Shown here one piece after another: positions 1 to 11,790 of a stretch of 64,000 nt of DNA; within the stretch, counting starts at the first letter, position 1; each line of letters opens with the position of its first letter. Both the position numbers and the translations under genes were made by a program. The stretch comes from Nymphaea colorata. Its lineage: Eukaryota; Streptophyta; Magnoliopsida; Nymphaeales; Nymphaeaceae. The stretch spans positions 29,491,206 to 29,555,205 of the forward strand of contig NC_045139.1 of assembly GCF_008831285.2 (NCBI RefSeq), written 5' to 3'. The notes under the pieces were generated by a model. The model saw only the letters and a program-made list of their open reading frames with translations, did not search any database and had not been told where the DNA came from.

Positions 1-1833
1 ATACTATTTTATCTGGCCTAACCTTCCTTCAGTAGTTCATCAAGAAAAGGAACTTAGAAGAATAAAGCAAAGACAACGTCAAGAAGTACCAAGCTTTTCT
101 GAAGTTGATCAATCTTAAATAAGTGTAACAACTAACGATAGTCATTGATATACTTCCAGAGCCTCTAAGGAACTATATGAAACTGTGGATTAACTTACCA
201 AGTTTCCATTGAAATAGAACGTACACCTGGAAAACTGCGAGTAAGTTGTGCAATTATCACTAATGAGGTGACCAACAACTACCATGCAAGGTATTTCAGA
301 AAGAGGAAGACACAAATCCCTTAAAGTAAGTTGTCTAATATGATGTGCAAAGCTCTGAAGATAGCTGAAACAGAACGAAAATACGAAACATCATTATCTC
401 ACTGAACAAGTCTAGTGCCAATTTCAAACAGGTACCAAGCCTTGGAGTGCAGTATAGGTGTTCAAACTTTTTCAAATTACAAATAGTTCTGAAATCTAAG
501 GGAAGTTGGTTCCAGGAAAACAAATCAATGCAATGCCTCCCGTAATCTTTTTTGTTTTTAAGTTGTACATTTTCTTTGCCTAACGAAAATCTGAACAGGA
601 CCTTAGATATCTACCATGGAAGTGTTTAATGTTTTCTTCTTATCTGATTTACCCTGATGCTTGTAGTCCTTCAAATAGTAAACCTGAAACTGTTAACACT
701 TTGTAAAATTAGATCTTCAAAATGGCAATGAGATGGAGTCGAGACTTCATTTGGTAGATGGCGTGCACACAAATAATCATGTATCAAATGTGCAATTTTG
801 GGTGAACTAAAAGAAATCAAATGAACCGTCCTAGATGTTTTTCCATCACTACATTAATTCAGTTCTCTGCAGAAGCTAGGGAGCAGTATGTCTGTCTAAG
901 AGCACTATATCACCTTTTAAACTTCTAGAATCCAAGAAGAAATAAAAAAATTCAAGAAAAAATCTTTACGAGGAAAAAAAATGCATAATACAAACAAAAT
1001 GAAGGACAAACAAGAGCATGCTGGTGACAGAGACAGATTGGTCTGAGTACTAAACACTAAGTCATGTCAAGCCTCCCAAGAGATTTCAACAGAAAAGGAA
1101 AAGACTTAACAGTGGTAGTATCTACCATTCAAGTACCCAGTTTCCATTAAAAAGGGTCTTTCTCTGATAAAATTTCTTTTATTCTGTCCATTTTTAAGCA
1201 TTGACATCCTATGAACACGCCACGTCCATTAAATATCATTTTTCTTGTCTGCTTATCTTTTCCCTTCTGGTACGCCGTTGCCCTCATAAAACCAAATTCA
1301 CAGCACCATCATTCCTATAAGCTAATTCACTACAAAGACGCTCATTCTAGTTGCAAACAGCATACATGGAGAATGTTGTATCCAAAAATCGGAGCCTGAA
1401 GTAAGTGCATCACCATTTCACAGGTCAAAGAGCCTAACGTGAAGGCAAAACAGTCCTGTGTTTCCATAACATGAATACAGAAGAGACAATTAATGACATA
1501 TAAAAAATGACATCATTTAACAAGAAATGCAACAAGTTTAACACTTATAGTCATCCTCGGCATATGAAATCAAGGGTACGCCGAAAAAGGTCAAGCAAGT
1601 GTAATCCTGTCAAAGATAGAAGGTTTAAGTAAACCTCAAACACCAACGAAATCATGAATCGAAATGATGAAAACCCATCCGAACAGAATCGGAGGACAAA
1701 GGTAAATCTCACAAGCCAACAGAAACAGAATCGTAAGTTGAAATAATGAAACCTCTTCTGAGCCGAATCAAAACCAACAATAAGAAACTAGACCCGGAGA
1801 AAAATTAAAATAAAAAAATGGTAAGAAACCAAC
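1..1833. other. No exon found; probably intron 1 of the SBH gene
   Basis: No open frame here resembles the remaining part of a sphinganine hydroxylase (the histidine-box region) or any other family I know. The stretch is AT-rich with ordinary single-copy-like sequence. Because SBH exon 1 ends at about 1834 on the minus strand with a possible donor, the simplest reading is that this is intron 1 and that the later exons lie left of the window. A truncated gene copy is the alternative. Confidence 0.45.
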
Positions 1834-2064
1834 CAAAAACAATAACTGTGCCACGACCGCTTGAAACAGCTGCTGAAGAAGGACGCCCTTGATCACAGAA
1901 CTTAGGGCCACCGAATTCTTCTCCTTCTCCTCCTTTCTTGTGTGCATCCGATACCGATCCAACGGTGGCAGCATCTGGTACATCCCTGCGTACAACCAAT
2001 AGACCACAATGGGGGCAAAAGTTCCCATTGCCTCATCACTCACATACCCATCCCAGAACACCAT
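1834..2064 (-). CDS. SBH: Sphinganine C4-monooxygenase, first exon only (partial)
   Basis: Plant sphingoid-base C4-hydroxylases are di-iron membrane enzymes of the endoplasmic reticulum that convert sphinganine into phytosphingosine. The exon reads from ATG at 2064: MVFWDGYVSDEAMGTFAPIV at residues 1-20, then a membrane segment, the conserved PPLDRYRMHTRKEE stretch at about residues 34-47 and KGVLLQQLFQAVVAQLLFL to residue 77. This matches the N-terminus of plant SBH proteins. The open frame continues a little into non-homologous residues, and a donor (ttg|gttggt) near 1834 is the likely exon end; another GT a few bases later is possible. The catalytic histidine clusters belong to later exons, which I cannot find at 1-1833. 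Either the gene runs off the window or this is a fragment. Family assignment is firm; completeness is unknown. Confidence 0.85.
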
Positions 2065-3689
2065 CCTGAGGCTATTTCAGGGACCCCAGCAGAAAAAAGG
2101 AAGACGGTTGGAGTCCTCAAATCATGGAGAATTCACTAGCCACCGCAGTTTTCTGAGAGAAACCAACAGCGATGCCGGTGTGTGCTTAGAAGACAATGAG
2201 ATCACAGACCCAAAAAATATCTTGTGCAGGAAGATGGGATTTTGGGCATTGATCTCTGGACAGAACTGTCTTTTATTGGTTCGTTGCTGAATGGTGGGTT
2301 GCACAAACGAACGTGAAATCAAACGCCCAAGAATTCTTTTTGCCGCAAAAAGGGTAGTAGGTGGGGATCTATGTGCAGGACCATCCCCGTTTTCTGATGG
2401 TCGCCGATGGACGGATGGAAGAGGTCGCAAGAGAATCGAACGGCTAAGAGCAGTTCAGATGTTTGACTCTCAATCGATCGAAGCCCAGGGATGGAATTTA
2501 GTTGCTGCCCACTGGATTGGCCCAGAATTTTCCTTCGTTTTTCCCGTCTTCACCTTTTCTTCCCCCATCATTTTCTTATTTCCAACTCCGAATGAATGAA
2601 TTCATATTCCATCCTTCCGCAGTCCCCTGCAACACCTATGCAGAAAGCACCAATAAAATGTTGGGGACACAACAGTGCTGCAGTGAATAGTTTCGGACAC
2701 CACCGATTCCTTTACTTTGCCTGAGTTTTCCCTTTCTTGTTCCCGATTTTCTTCTTTTAATTTGCACGGAAGACCAAATTTGCCATAACCAGTGTCGAAT
2801 GATAAAACGCATTTTATTTCTCATTTTGAAGATTGTAGTTTATGTATACGTAGGTATATTAGTACAGAGAGAGAGAGAGAGGTGCTCCTTTTTGTAGCTC
2901 TTTGTAGAACGTATTGTCATGTTCTATGTTAAGAACGCATGTTGCATGCACAAATTTAGTATTTGGTACATTAAATTCATTAAACATTACAGCTCCAGTT
3001 GAAAAAAACCCTTCTTCAAAGTAAGTTGGCTCATCTTCTTGGATGGAAGTCAGACTTGGATTGAATAATACTGTGTATTGTTGGGTTACATAAAAGATTT
3101 TCCTCTAGCAATTAAGTTCAAAGAAAGGTTGGCTGGTTTGGCACATCTAATAAGACTAGTTTCCTAGCTCAATTTGAACATTCTTAGTCAAGCAACTTGT
3201 AAGCGACCACACTGACCAGAAAATGCATGGCTTTGATGGTATTTTAAACTTTTAATTTAAGAAATTGGTGCCTAGATCTGTAGTCTAGGTGCATTACTTT
3301 AGCACATCTCCCTCAACTTCACTGTTAAATCAATAGGTACAATCCCAACCAAACACCAAGTTGTAATTAGCAAGCCCCATATAATTGTCTGTCCTCCTCT
3401 AGGAATAATGGTACATAATATGTATATAATGATATAATATCATATATTAAAAGGCTCAACTATCAAAATCACATGGGTGCTCTTATATTGCCCAAAAATC
3501 AAAGAGCTTTTGTGTTTTGGGCCCAAGTGGGATGTAACATTGACACGACATCTTGCTTTGTCCTCTCTAAAGTACACATTACAATTCCCTGAGCTTATTT
3601 AGTGAAAAATTATCTGAAGGATGTTGATTTAAAAGACCATACATCAAGTCAACCCTACTTATTGCTTTAAAGGGTGAGGTTCTCACCAC

Positions 3690-3850
3690 TTCACCAGAGA
3701 CAGAATTTTTGTATTTTTTAGTGGGAGCACTCTCATTTAATGGTTATAATTTTTTTGAGGCACTTATATATATAGCAATCATATATATTAAACTAATTTT
3801 ATGAGGCTGGTGTGGGCAACTGCCAACACAGCCAGGCGTATCGTAAGTCC
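3690..3850. repeat. Dispersed non-coding repeat, family B, copy 1
   Basis: Shares with 9275-9420 and 14485-14640 the order: GGGGCACTC-like start, GAGCACTTA, ATTAAACTAATTTT and GGTTGGTGTGGGCAGTTG-like end. No coding capacity. It looks like a non-autonomous transposon or a transposon end; the class cannot be told. Confidence 0.55.
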
Positions 3851-5228
3851 ATTCAAACTATAAAGCAAGCGATGGCGCGTTAGCCTTGGGGGCCCTAAGT
3901 AAACATTTAAAAAAAAAAAGAACAAGGTACATAAATGCACAAGCTATCCGACTAGTTTGGTGGTTGAACATGCATCATACTAAATTTAATTCCATTGGAG
4001 TTTCACCCATTTAGACAAAATTAGAAGTCTGATGTTGAGCATTGACACGATAACCTTCCCTTCAACATATGATGAAGAAAGCAACAAAGTTAGAAGTTCT
4101 GCATTAAGAAGAGGAATCTTCTGTTCCCCTTAAGCAACTGAACATGAACTAGCACAATGGATTGCCGTCACAGTATGATGTCAAAATTTTTCTTGTCGTG
4201 AAACGAATGTCATTTTTTAGGAACTTCTTTAAGAAGAAGCTGAAGTTCAACAATTTCATACCCAAGGTGGGGATAAGGTTTTGCCTCATTCCAACTTGCC
4301 AGTAAAGTATCTGTTCAAAATTTGTATCTATTTACTTATAGGCTCACAAAAGTCTCCAAATATGACAAAAATATATACCCTCAAGTACCACTTTTGGAAA
4401 AAGTTGCAGAACTTTTGTCTTCAGTTGGAAGTCAAATATAACTCTATGTTAGGAACACATGACTACCCAAGTGGGTGCCAGCCAAGTAGGGCGAGCTGGT
4501 AAGGAGGATCATGTGACAACTATTATTTATCAACCATTGTGACTTACTTGTTTTAAGTCATGGAAGTGGACATATATATATATATATATAGTGATTGTTA
4601 GAAACCAGACTATTTAAATATGATATTTAAAGTGTTTTGTTTTTTGAAATCCAACCTTATCAATAAGATCTTAAGGATATATTGATGCAAAGTGTATATT
4701 AAGTTGATCATTTTTTGGGTTGTAATAGTGTTTTTATAATAAGCAAACATGAATGGCTGTCGTAGCATCACCATATTGATAATAGAGAAATCAACATTTT
4801 TCATAAAACCAACTTGATTCAAAGCATGCTTTATATCAAAAAGGTTTTTCAAATTATATTATGATGTTTATATTTTATTTTAAATAATTTTGTTTTGCAA
4901 AAAATTAAAAGGTCCGGCTTTTATCCATGCCATGAGTGCATGGTTTTTACTAATTTTTTTTCTCTCTCTCTCTCTCTACATTGAAAAAAAAATATAGGAA
5001 TTAATGTTAGATGATGAAAATGTCAATCATTTTTTTTTTCTTAACAGTTTATCATGCTGAATCAGAAGGTCCTGGTAGATTGCAGACTGATTCTAAAGAG
5101 TGATTCTAAATAGCTGAAGTTACAATTCAATTTTTCTGTATATATAGATATATATATATGCCTATATATCAGCTATTATGTATCAACCATTACCACTTAT
5201 TTGTTTTAAGTCATGGCAGTGTCCAAGG

Positions 5229-5229
<1 letters not shown>

Positions 5230-5278
<49 letters not shown>
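5230..5278. repeat. (TA)n microsatellite
   Basis: About 24 uninterrupted AT dinucleotides. Similar long (TA)n tracts occur at 29287-29332, 37375-37416, 38654-38706, 50060-50092 and 60536-60600. Confidence 0.95.
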
Positions 5279-5282
<4 letters not shown>

Positions 5283-5930
5283 GTAAGCCCGCTACCTCTA
5301 TCTGGTTGATTTTTGTTTTATTTTGTGTTGCTAAAAACCATGACAAAAAGTATATTTATGACATTCAGTTGCTTAGCCAAAGTTTTAACCAATTGAATAC
5401 ACCAAAATTGGATTAGGTTTTAATGACACAAAATGAAAAAAAAAAAATTTATTCGGCCACATAGGTAGTCGACTGATTTCAACATATGCATTTTTTGAAT
5501 TTATAGTTGCAATGTGAAATGACAAAACAAAAATAAGAGTTGTTTTGGAAAACATTAATTTTGAAAAAGGAAAAAAAAAATTGAGCAAGCAAACGACTAC
5601 CATTTAATGAGATTAATGAGCAGTGAGTTGTGAAAACTCGAGCTTCAAAACCAGATCGTCATGGCGGGCGTCACAGTCCACGCTAGCCTGCGGACATGGA
5701 AAATGGAAAATGGCATCTTAGAATATTTTTCTCATGTGATTTGGCCAATGATCTTATCTGTTTATGCAGTTTTCTTTCAGAAAATTTCAAACTGGCATTT
5801 GTTTTCTAGAAAAAGGAAATCTTATTCTAATAAGGAGCTTCTGAGGTGCAGTTTTTTTTTATCTTAAATGTATTCAATTAACGATGACTTAATTTGATTT
5901 TCCTATAAATTGACGATGAGGTTGAATTCA

Positions 5931-5971
5931 TTTTCTCATGAGAAAAATTTTCTCATGAGAAAAATTTTCTC
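5931..5971. repeat. Short tandem repeat of a 17-base palindromic unit
   Basis: Two exact copies of TTTTCTCATGAGAAAAA (5931-5947 and 5948-5964) are followed by a partial third. Each unit contains the palindrome TTTTCTCATGAGAAAA, so the tract can fold as nested hairpins. Function unknown. Confidence 0.85.
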
Positions 5972-6508
5972 GGATCGTCATTTCTCTACTAGAACCCTTA
6001 GCTGGCAACTGCAGGAGGTCGTATCAAAAGGACCTCTCCTCCCATGTGAAAGAAATAAATATACTCTTTATTGCCCTTCAAGATGGTGAGCAACTTTTAA
6101 AACCATAGTCTTCTAAAGTTTAATATTCTTGTCACGTTTCTCGAAAATAATTTATAATATAAAAACATTTCTTGTTCTTCCTATTATTTTCCCTTTCCTA
6201 AATCATGAAATAATTATTTAAATGACGGGAAAAAAGTATGGCCTTCTTTCTCCAAACGCCCTGTACCAATATCTGCCAAACAATAAATTCAAGCACTCGC
6301 ACATATTCAATGACAAACTCTAGGCTTCTTTTAACTTAGCTCGGGATTGATTATTCGGAATTCAAATTCATAATTTTCACGCTACCATAAATTATGGATT
6401 TGAGATCCACGTTAGAGGTGAATCGTAAAGTCTACAGTTTCATAAAAATGTGGATTTGATTTCAAATCCCTTTAGATCTCAAATCCACGAAATCAAACGC
6501 AACGTTAA

Positions 6509-6739
6509 GGTTGTGTTTGTTTGACCATCAACCTGAGATCCTAAGATTTCAGATCCAATGGATTTAAGATCAGACCACATCCTCACCCCCTATTTGACTT
6601 TAAATCCATGATTTTAACATGTAGCATGAATTTAAGATCCATGTTACTGAACAAACTGATGATCTCTCAAAACACACATTTTTATGCAATTTTGGATCTA
6701 CGTTCTCGGATCTAAGTTCTGATGCTATCAAATGCAACC
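6509..6739. mobile_element. Tourist-like MITE (PIF/Harbinger type), element 1
   Basis: Begins GGTTGTGTTTGTTTGA and ends TATCAAATGCAACC, which are imperfect terminal inverted repeats. It is flanked on both sides by TAA (6506-6508 and 6740-6742), the three-base TWA target duplication typical of PIF/Harbinger elements. 231 bases, no coding capacity. Internal motifs of the type GGATCTNAGATCC recur in its neighbour. Confidence 0.65.
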
Positions 6740-6742
6740 TAA

Positions 6743-6856
6743 GGTTGTGTTTCATTACATGGACCTAAAATGATCTCGGATCCCCTCTATGAATTTCAGC
6801 ATCATTTGATCTTGGATCCCATGGCACTCGAAATCTGTGAGAAATCAAATGCAACC
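6743..6856. mobile_element. Tourist-like MITE, element 2, sharing a TAA with element 1
   Basis: Begins GGTTGTGTTTCATTACATGG and ends GAGAAATCAAATGCAACC, the same ends as element 1. It is flanked by TAA at 6740-6742 (shared with element 1) and at 6857-6859. 114 bases. The sequence just left of element 1 also ends AAATCAAACGCAACG, so a third, less clear unit may precede it. Confidence 0.6.
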
Positions 6857-6859
6857 TAA

Positions 6860-7439
6860 AATATTGAGCTCATCCAAATGCAATAAGGCGTTTGATAAAA
6901 GAACAGAGTGTTCTTAAAACACACATTCTTATAAGATATAAGCTACAAAGATGCAGCTTTGTTTCAAGATGTGATTATAGATGTCTCTTCGAATCTCAAC
7001 AATCAAATACTGATTATAATTAATCACATAACGTTTCTTAGAAAAAATGTTGTTAGGCTGTCCCTTGGCTGCCATTGGAGATGTCGAGGAGTCGAGTCTT
7101 TATTGGACATGTCCAAACCCGGACTCTGAGTTCGAAACCCGACGAAAACTAGACCCAAGCCCAAGTTTGGATCTTAAGCCAATCCGATTCAGTTAATTTG
7201 GTTTCAGAAACATGAATTTGAGATTCCTGATTTCAAAAACGTAGGTAAAGGCCCGGTGAAATCAGACTTGGAAAAACTTTGGATCGACTGACTTGTTTTT
7301 CAAAAGAAAATAAGGATGTTGAATTGAGTGAGCAGAAATAGAGTATTTCGTTTCAACTGTCCAACAAGAGAACCGATGCTCTCACACCTCCTCCTCTCTT
7401 TCTCTTCCCCCTATGTGCAAGATACTAGGTCTGCTTTGA
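6860..7439. other. Intergenic, no gene seen
   Basis: AT-rich DNA with no credible coding frame. A GGCGTTTGATAAAAG sequence after TAA near 6885 could be the end of another decayed MITE, but I see no matching partner. Confidence 0.5.
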
Positions 7440-7790
7440 GTGATGCCTAAGCCTAGGTAACGGGTTGACCCAGCCTGATAAGGAGTCACGCTCGGGACGA
7501 CCTGACATCTGAAGCATGAGCCCGAGCTCAGCCCGATTAAATTAAAAATATATATTTAATATAAAATATTATATAAATACAATTAATTGAATTAAAATAT
7601 TATAATTATATATATAAATCAATAAAATATATATTTAAAAAATCTTATCGAGCCGAACCAAGCTTAGTCAGGCCGAATAACTTATCGAGCCGGCCCGGTG
7701 CCTTTTTTTGGGGCTTGAGCCCGGGCCTAAGTCGGGTTGAGAACTGGGTACCCGTCGGGCACTCGACTCGACGCCCAGCCTTGGTGATGC
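7440..7790. repeat. Dispersed repeat of the CCCGAGC/GGGCTTGAGCC type, copy 1
   Basis: GC-rich arms (GAGCCCGAGCTCAGCCCGATT on the left; CGAGCCGGCCCGGTGCC and GGGCTTGAGCCCGGGCC on the right) surround a very AT-rich core with ATATATTTAATATAAAATAT-like sequence. The same arms and core recur at 11540-11790. No coding capacity; a non-autonomous plant transposon is likely. Confidence 0.6.
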
Positions 7791-9274
7791 CTCAGCTTGC
7801 ATATCGGTGCTACTCTTTTTATAGTATAAGAAGTTGATACTCTAACCCTAAATGCTGGAAAGAGAGACGTATCAACCCCACTCGGGCATTGAACTAATTC
7901 ACGTGGTCACTGCACGAATGAAACCTTACGAGCTTATTTATTTTTATTGAACTTTAAGGAACTCATTTAGCAGGTCACGTGGAAGTGGAACCCCATGTTC
8001 ACGAGATGTGGTTCGTTCTAACTCGATCATGAGAACGTAAGATGGTTGTTGTTAAAATCGGTGTGAACAGATCCATTCAAATCAAGTCTGGATAATTACC
8101 ATTCGATGCACCCCTTGATTTAATGTAGGCACTGTGTCATAATTAATTTATTTTTATCACTTAATTTATATTTTCATTTTTTTATTTTTTAAATCAATAA
8201 ATGTGATTGGTCCTGCTCATAATAATTTCCTATTCCAATTCGTTTCGTTCGATTCCCTGATTATTTTTTTGCCAACATATTTGAATTAAAACTAAAACCC
8301 ATTCTCAAAAACCTAGTGATGTCAATGGATCGGATTATCGGGGCATGCCAAGTTTGCAAATCCAGTAAATGGGATTAGAAAAGGTAGAGTAGCAAAATTT
8401 CTTATTTAAAAAATCACTGAGCTCTCCATGTTAGAGAACAGATTGATGCAGCCAGATCTTGGACTTTTTGATTCAAATATGCAGATCCAGATCAGCTAAC
8501 TTCATTGAGTTTCAGATCTAGAACAGCCCAACAATATTGCAAAACCTGAATCCAAGCAATGGGTACCCCTAATTGGATCTCGAAATGTGATCAAAGTGGC
8601 ATTTGATTTGCTCCAAAGTATGTTGTAGGCAATTATTTAATCTATGTATGTTCCTTTAAATGCTGGACACACCGGTAAGATTAAATACTCTTCCTGCTCA
8701 CCCAAAACATGTTGTAGGCGCTGAAAAACCCACATTCATCTATTGTTTTCAATGGTCCCTAATCAACTTCTCCTACCATCATGTGGAGTATAGAATCATA
8801 CATAATTAATGTGAATATACCAGTTTTGGTTAAATTTGGTGCAAGCTAAAAAAAAACGAAACATCATGTCAAATCCATATCCTAACAATTTAAATCTCTC
8901 ATCCTTCATCAATGGTTTTGACTTGACTTAATGGTGCAAATCAATTCAACGTAGTTTCTTGTTGCAAATTATATTTTAGATCATTGTTAGAAGAAAATTT
9001 TTGATTCATCAGGTATTGTGTTGGTCTACTGTAAGGCTTTATGCTCTTGATATCCTTTTTATGTGCTTTAACGGTTCTTACTTTTTTAAATGAACTATGT
9101 AACATCTAACAAATTATTTTTGTCATTTCCTCACTGCACCGGATGGTTTTAGAGGAAGAGACAAACAAAAAAAAAACTTAAAGCACCTTCTTCAATCGCA
9201 CAAACTACCCCCTTAAGAAAATGTTCGAAAGCCCCCAATTTTTCCTGTTTTCGGGATTTTGAGCTGCATTGGCA
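7791..9274. other. Intergenic, no gene seen
   Basis: No open frame of recognisable family. Some GATCTGGATCAGA-like degenerate sequence at 8320-8560 resembles decayed repeats found elsewhere in the window (18.7, 59.6 and 60.7 kb). Confidence 0.5.
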
Positions 9275-9420
9275 CTAGCGGAGCCAGAAATTTTTCTGGT
9301 AGGGGCACTCATTCAATGTCTTCCACTTTTTTGGAGCACTTACATGTATAAAAATCAAATGTACCAAAACATTAACGTATATATTAAACTAATTTTGTGA
9401 GGTTGGTGTGGGCAGTTGAG
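9275..9420. repeat. Dispersed non-coding repeat, family B, copy 2
   Basis: Starts GCGGAGCCAGAAATTTTTCT and ends GGTTGGTGTGGGCAGTTGAG. Collinear with copies at 3690 and 14485. Confidence 0.6.
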
Positions 9421-11539
9421 ACTTGCATAAAGTGAAGTATCCCATCAACTAGCGTGTCACCATCCTACTGTTTATACTCCAGGAGAACCGCATCCTCCAC
9501 GGGAATCAAAATGATACATGTCCAGCTATGTTATGTCTCTTGAGACATCTTGCATAGCACCTTCAAGGTGGTGTAGATGAAAGCACACGAAATTTGTTGA
9601 ACACCTTGAACCATTTTACAAGTTACAACTTTCATGTATGGTCTTGGTCCAACATCAAGACATGAAATATTTACCTAACTTGGCAACTAAGCATGCCTTC
9701 TGTTGCTTCCAGATCTAAAATCTTTGTTTGTTTTTTTCAATCAACGAGCAAGAAGAAACTGAAGCGGCCAGTTCAAAGCAGATTTTGGCAGTATGTTCAA
9801 GATTGCTGCGTGTTTGTGCAGTGCAATTCAAAGCGTCAGTTAGCATGAACCACCGATCACTTACAGACCGCTGTTGGTCCTGCAAGCGCAAGGTTAGAAT
9901 CCTAGTTATTTCACGCTGACAATTTTCCCCAGATGATTGATTTTTTATATCTTGGATCCGCCCATGATTGGTGGGATGTGTTATAGAGTGGATCTTGATT
10001 CCTACTTAATAAGCTTCTCTAATTTCTGCAGATACTTCTTAAGGACATTATTATAATTGTTGCTCGATAGGAAAACTTTGGTCTCCAAACCATTAAAAAT
10101 CTTTGATGTGTCTTCTTCTTCTTCTTCTTCTTCTTCTTCCCTAACAGGACGTGGGTATGTCTACTATAAGCAGTTAAAACTGTTTTCTGCTTGATGGGAA
10201 GTCGCTACTAAGGAAACCTGCATAGGAAAACCCTTGGTTTTCGTTGTGTGTTACTCTCCTTTGCATGCATATTAAAAACTCTGATAAGCACATTGAATTG
10301 GGGTATACAAAACAACTTCTCCATTAGTGAGAACCATTAATCTTCCTGTCGAGTCCTTCCTCACGCGACGATCGCCTTCATGAGGAACGTTGCAGTGTTT
10401 CTTTGAATTCAAGTGAAAATCTGGATCAAGTTCCAACCCTGCCACTTTGCCGCCTTACTAAGTGTTGTAGATGATTTGTCTTCTCAACATATGGTTTACT
10501 AAGGGTGGAGCCAGAATTTTTTCATGAAGGGATAGAATTAAATTTTTTAAATTTTGATGATAATCAAAATATTCTTTTTAAAAAATTTTATATTGGACAA
10601 CTGAAATTTTCTAAAATTTACACGTAGTACAAAATTTGAAGGGAGGCGAGGAGGGAGGTCAGGGCTCCTGTGGCACCCCCCTTGGCTCTGCCCCTGCCCA
10701 GGCTCGCTCATGAGAGCTGGCTTACTGAGGGGTGTGATCTGGTCCTTTGAGTGCTTGTCGGCCCAAAAGAAGAGAAAAAGATGGCTTGTGAATTGAACCC
10801 ACCTCGGTTTCAAAAGCTTAGGTACGTCAAACCAAGCTAAGTAAACTTGACCGCATGCGCGTAAACCCGGGGTAAGCCTAAAATCAGTTGCAGGGATACA
10901 TGAGGGATGGTGTGACCCACTGCCTACACCAGCACATCAAAAGTTACATAGAAAAATTTCAAAATTACATGGGGCATCCACATCAGGCTTAGGCTAACGA
11001 CTCAAGTGCTTCTCAGCTAAAAATTTCTGGCTCCGACACTGTCTAAATTGTCAAGTTAAAAATTTGTTAAAGCTATTAAAATGTACTTCTTCTCCTACCA
11101 AATCCAAGCAAACCAAATTTGGATCTTTGGATCTTATCACCTTAGCTGCAATTTTCCTTTTTATTGTTATTTTAACTTTTAAATAATAAGAATGATCCTG
11201 CCTCAGCATTTGCAAGCTCCGGATGCAATTCATGGGCCTGATTTGATACCAAAATGGAGAAATGATTTAGTAATCTTTTCGGTATACCGGATCTGATCCC
11301 CGCGTTTTCAGTCAAGATGCCGACACCGGGCTTGTTTCCTTCAATGCAAGAACAACGAGATCTCGGATCGATAGGATCTCATATCGGTGGATCCAAGGTA
11401 CCCTAGATTTTAAAAGAGATTCATGTTGTTGAAATTCACTAGTTGTTTAAACACCTCGTGTCACCAAACATTAGTACCGGAGCCAAGATTTTTGGTTGAT
11501 AAACACTCTAATCATAGTCTGAGGTCTGATGTGGTGCTG
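9421..11539. other. Intergenic, with one unassigned short open frame and a (CTT)n tract
   Basis: A 63-codon frame at 9728-9919 (+), rich in Ser, Cys and Arg, matches no family I know. A trinucleotide tract of TTC repeats lies at 10111-10139. A family C repeat is at 10503-10700. No gene can be supported. Confidence 0.5.
10503..10700. repeat. Dispersed non-coding repeat, family C, copy 1
   Basis: Runs from GGTGGAGCCAGAATTTTTTC through an AAATTTTGATGATAATC core to GGCACCCCCCTTGGCTCTGC. Related sequences occur at 20195-20355 and 36045-36232. The GGAGCCA...TGGCTC ends are short inverted repeats. Confidence 0.55.
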
Positions 11540-11790
11540 TATTAAGCCTGAGCATCGGACTGGCCCAGCTAGACATTCAAAACCTAAGCCCGGCCCAACT
11601 CGAAAAATTCAAATTGAACTCAGCCTGATTAAATTTTAAAAATTATTTTTAAATAAAAATATATAAATATAATTAATAGTAATAAAATATTATATATATA
11701 ATTTTTAGAAAGTTATTATCGAGTCCACCCATACTTATTAGGCCTGCTCGAGTTCCTTTTCTCTCGGCCCGATGCCCAGGCTTATGTTGC
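11540..11790. repeat. Dispersed repeat of the CCCGAGC type, copy 2
   Basis: Same architecture as 7440-7790: AAGCCCGGCCCAACTCG and CAGCCTGATTAAATT on the left, an AT core, then CGAGTCCACCC, GGCCTGCTCGAG and CTCGGCCCGATGCCCAGGC on the right. Confidence 0.6.

Larger units (their letters stand above)
2065..6505. other. Intergenic, repeat-bearing, no gene seen
   Basis: The first few hundred bases should be the promoter and leader of the minus-strand SBH gene. A (GA)n tract lies at about 2869-2881. A dispersed non-coding repeat sits at 3690-3850. A repeat of about 50 bases occurs at 4519-4570 and again at 5170-5220, each time followed by a (TA)n tract (4571-4590 and 5230-5278). Short open frames here have no recognisable family and no supporting splice structure. 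Confidence 0.6.
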
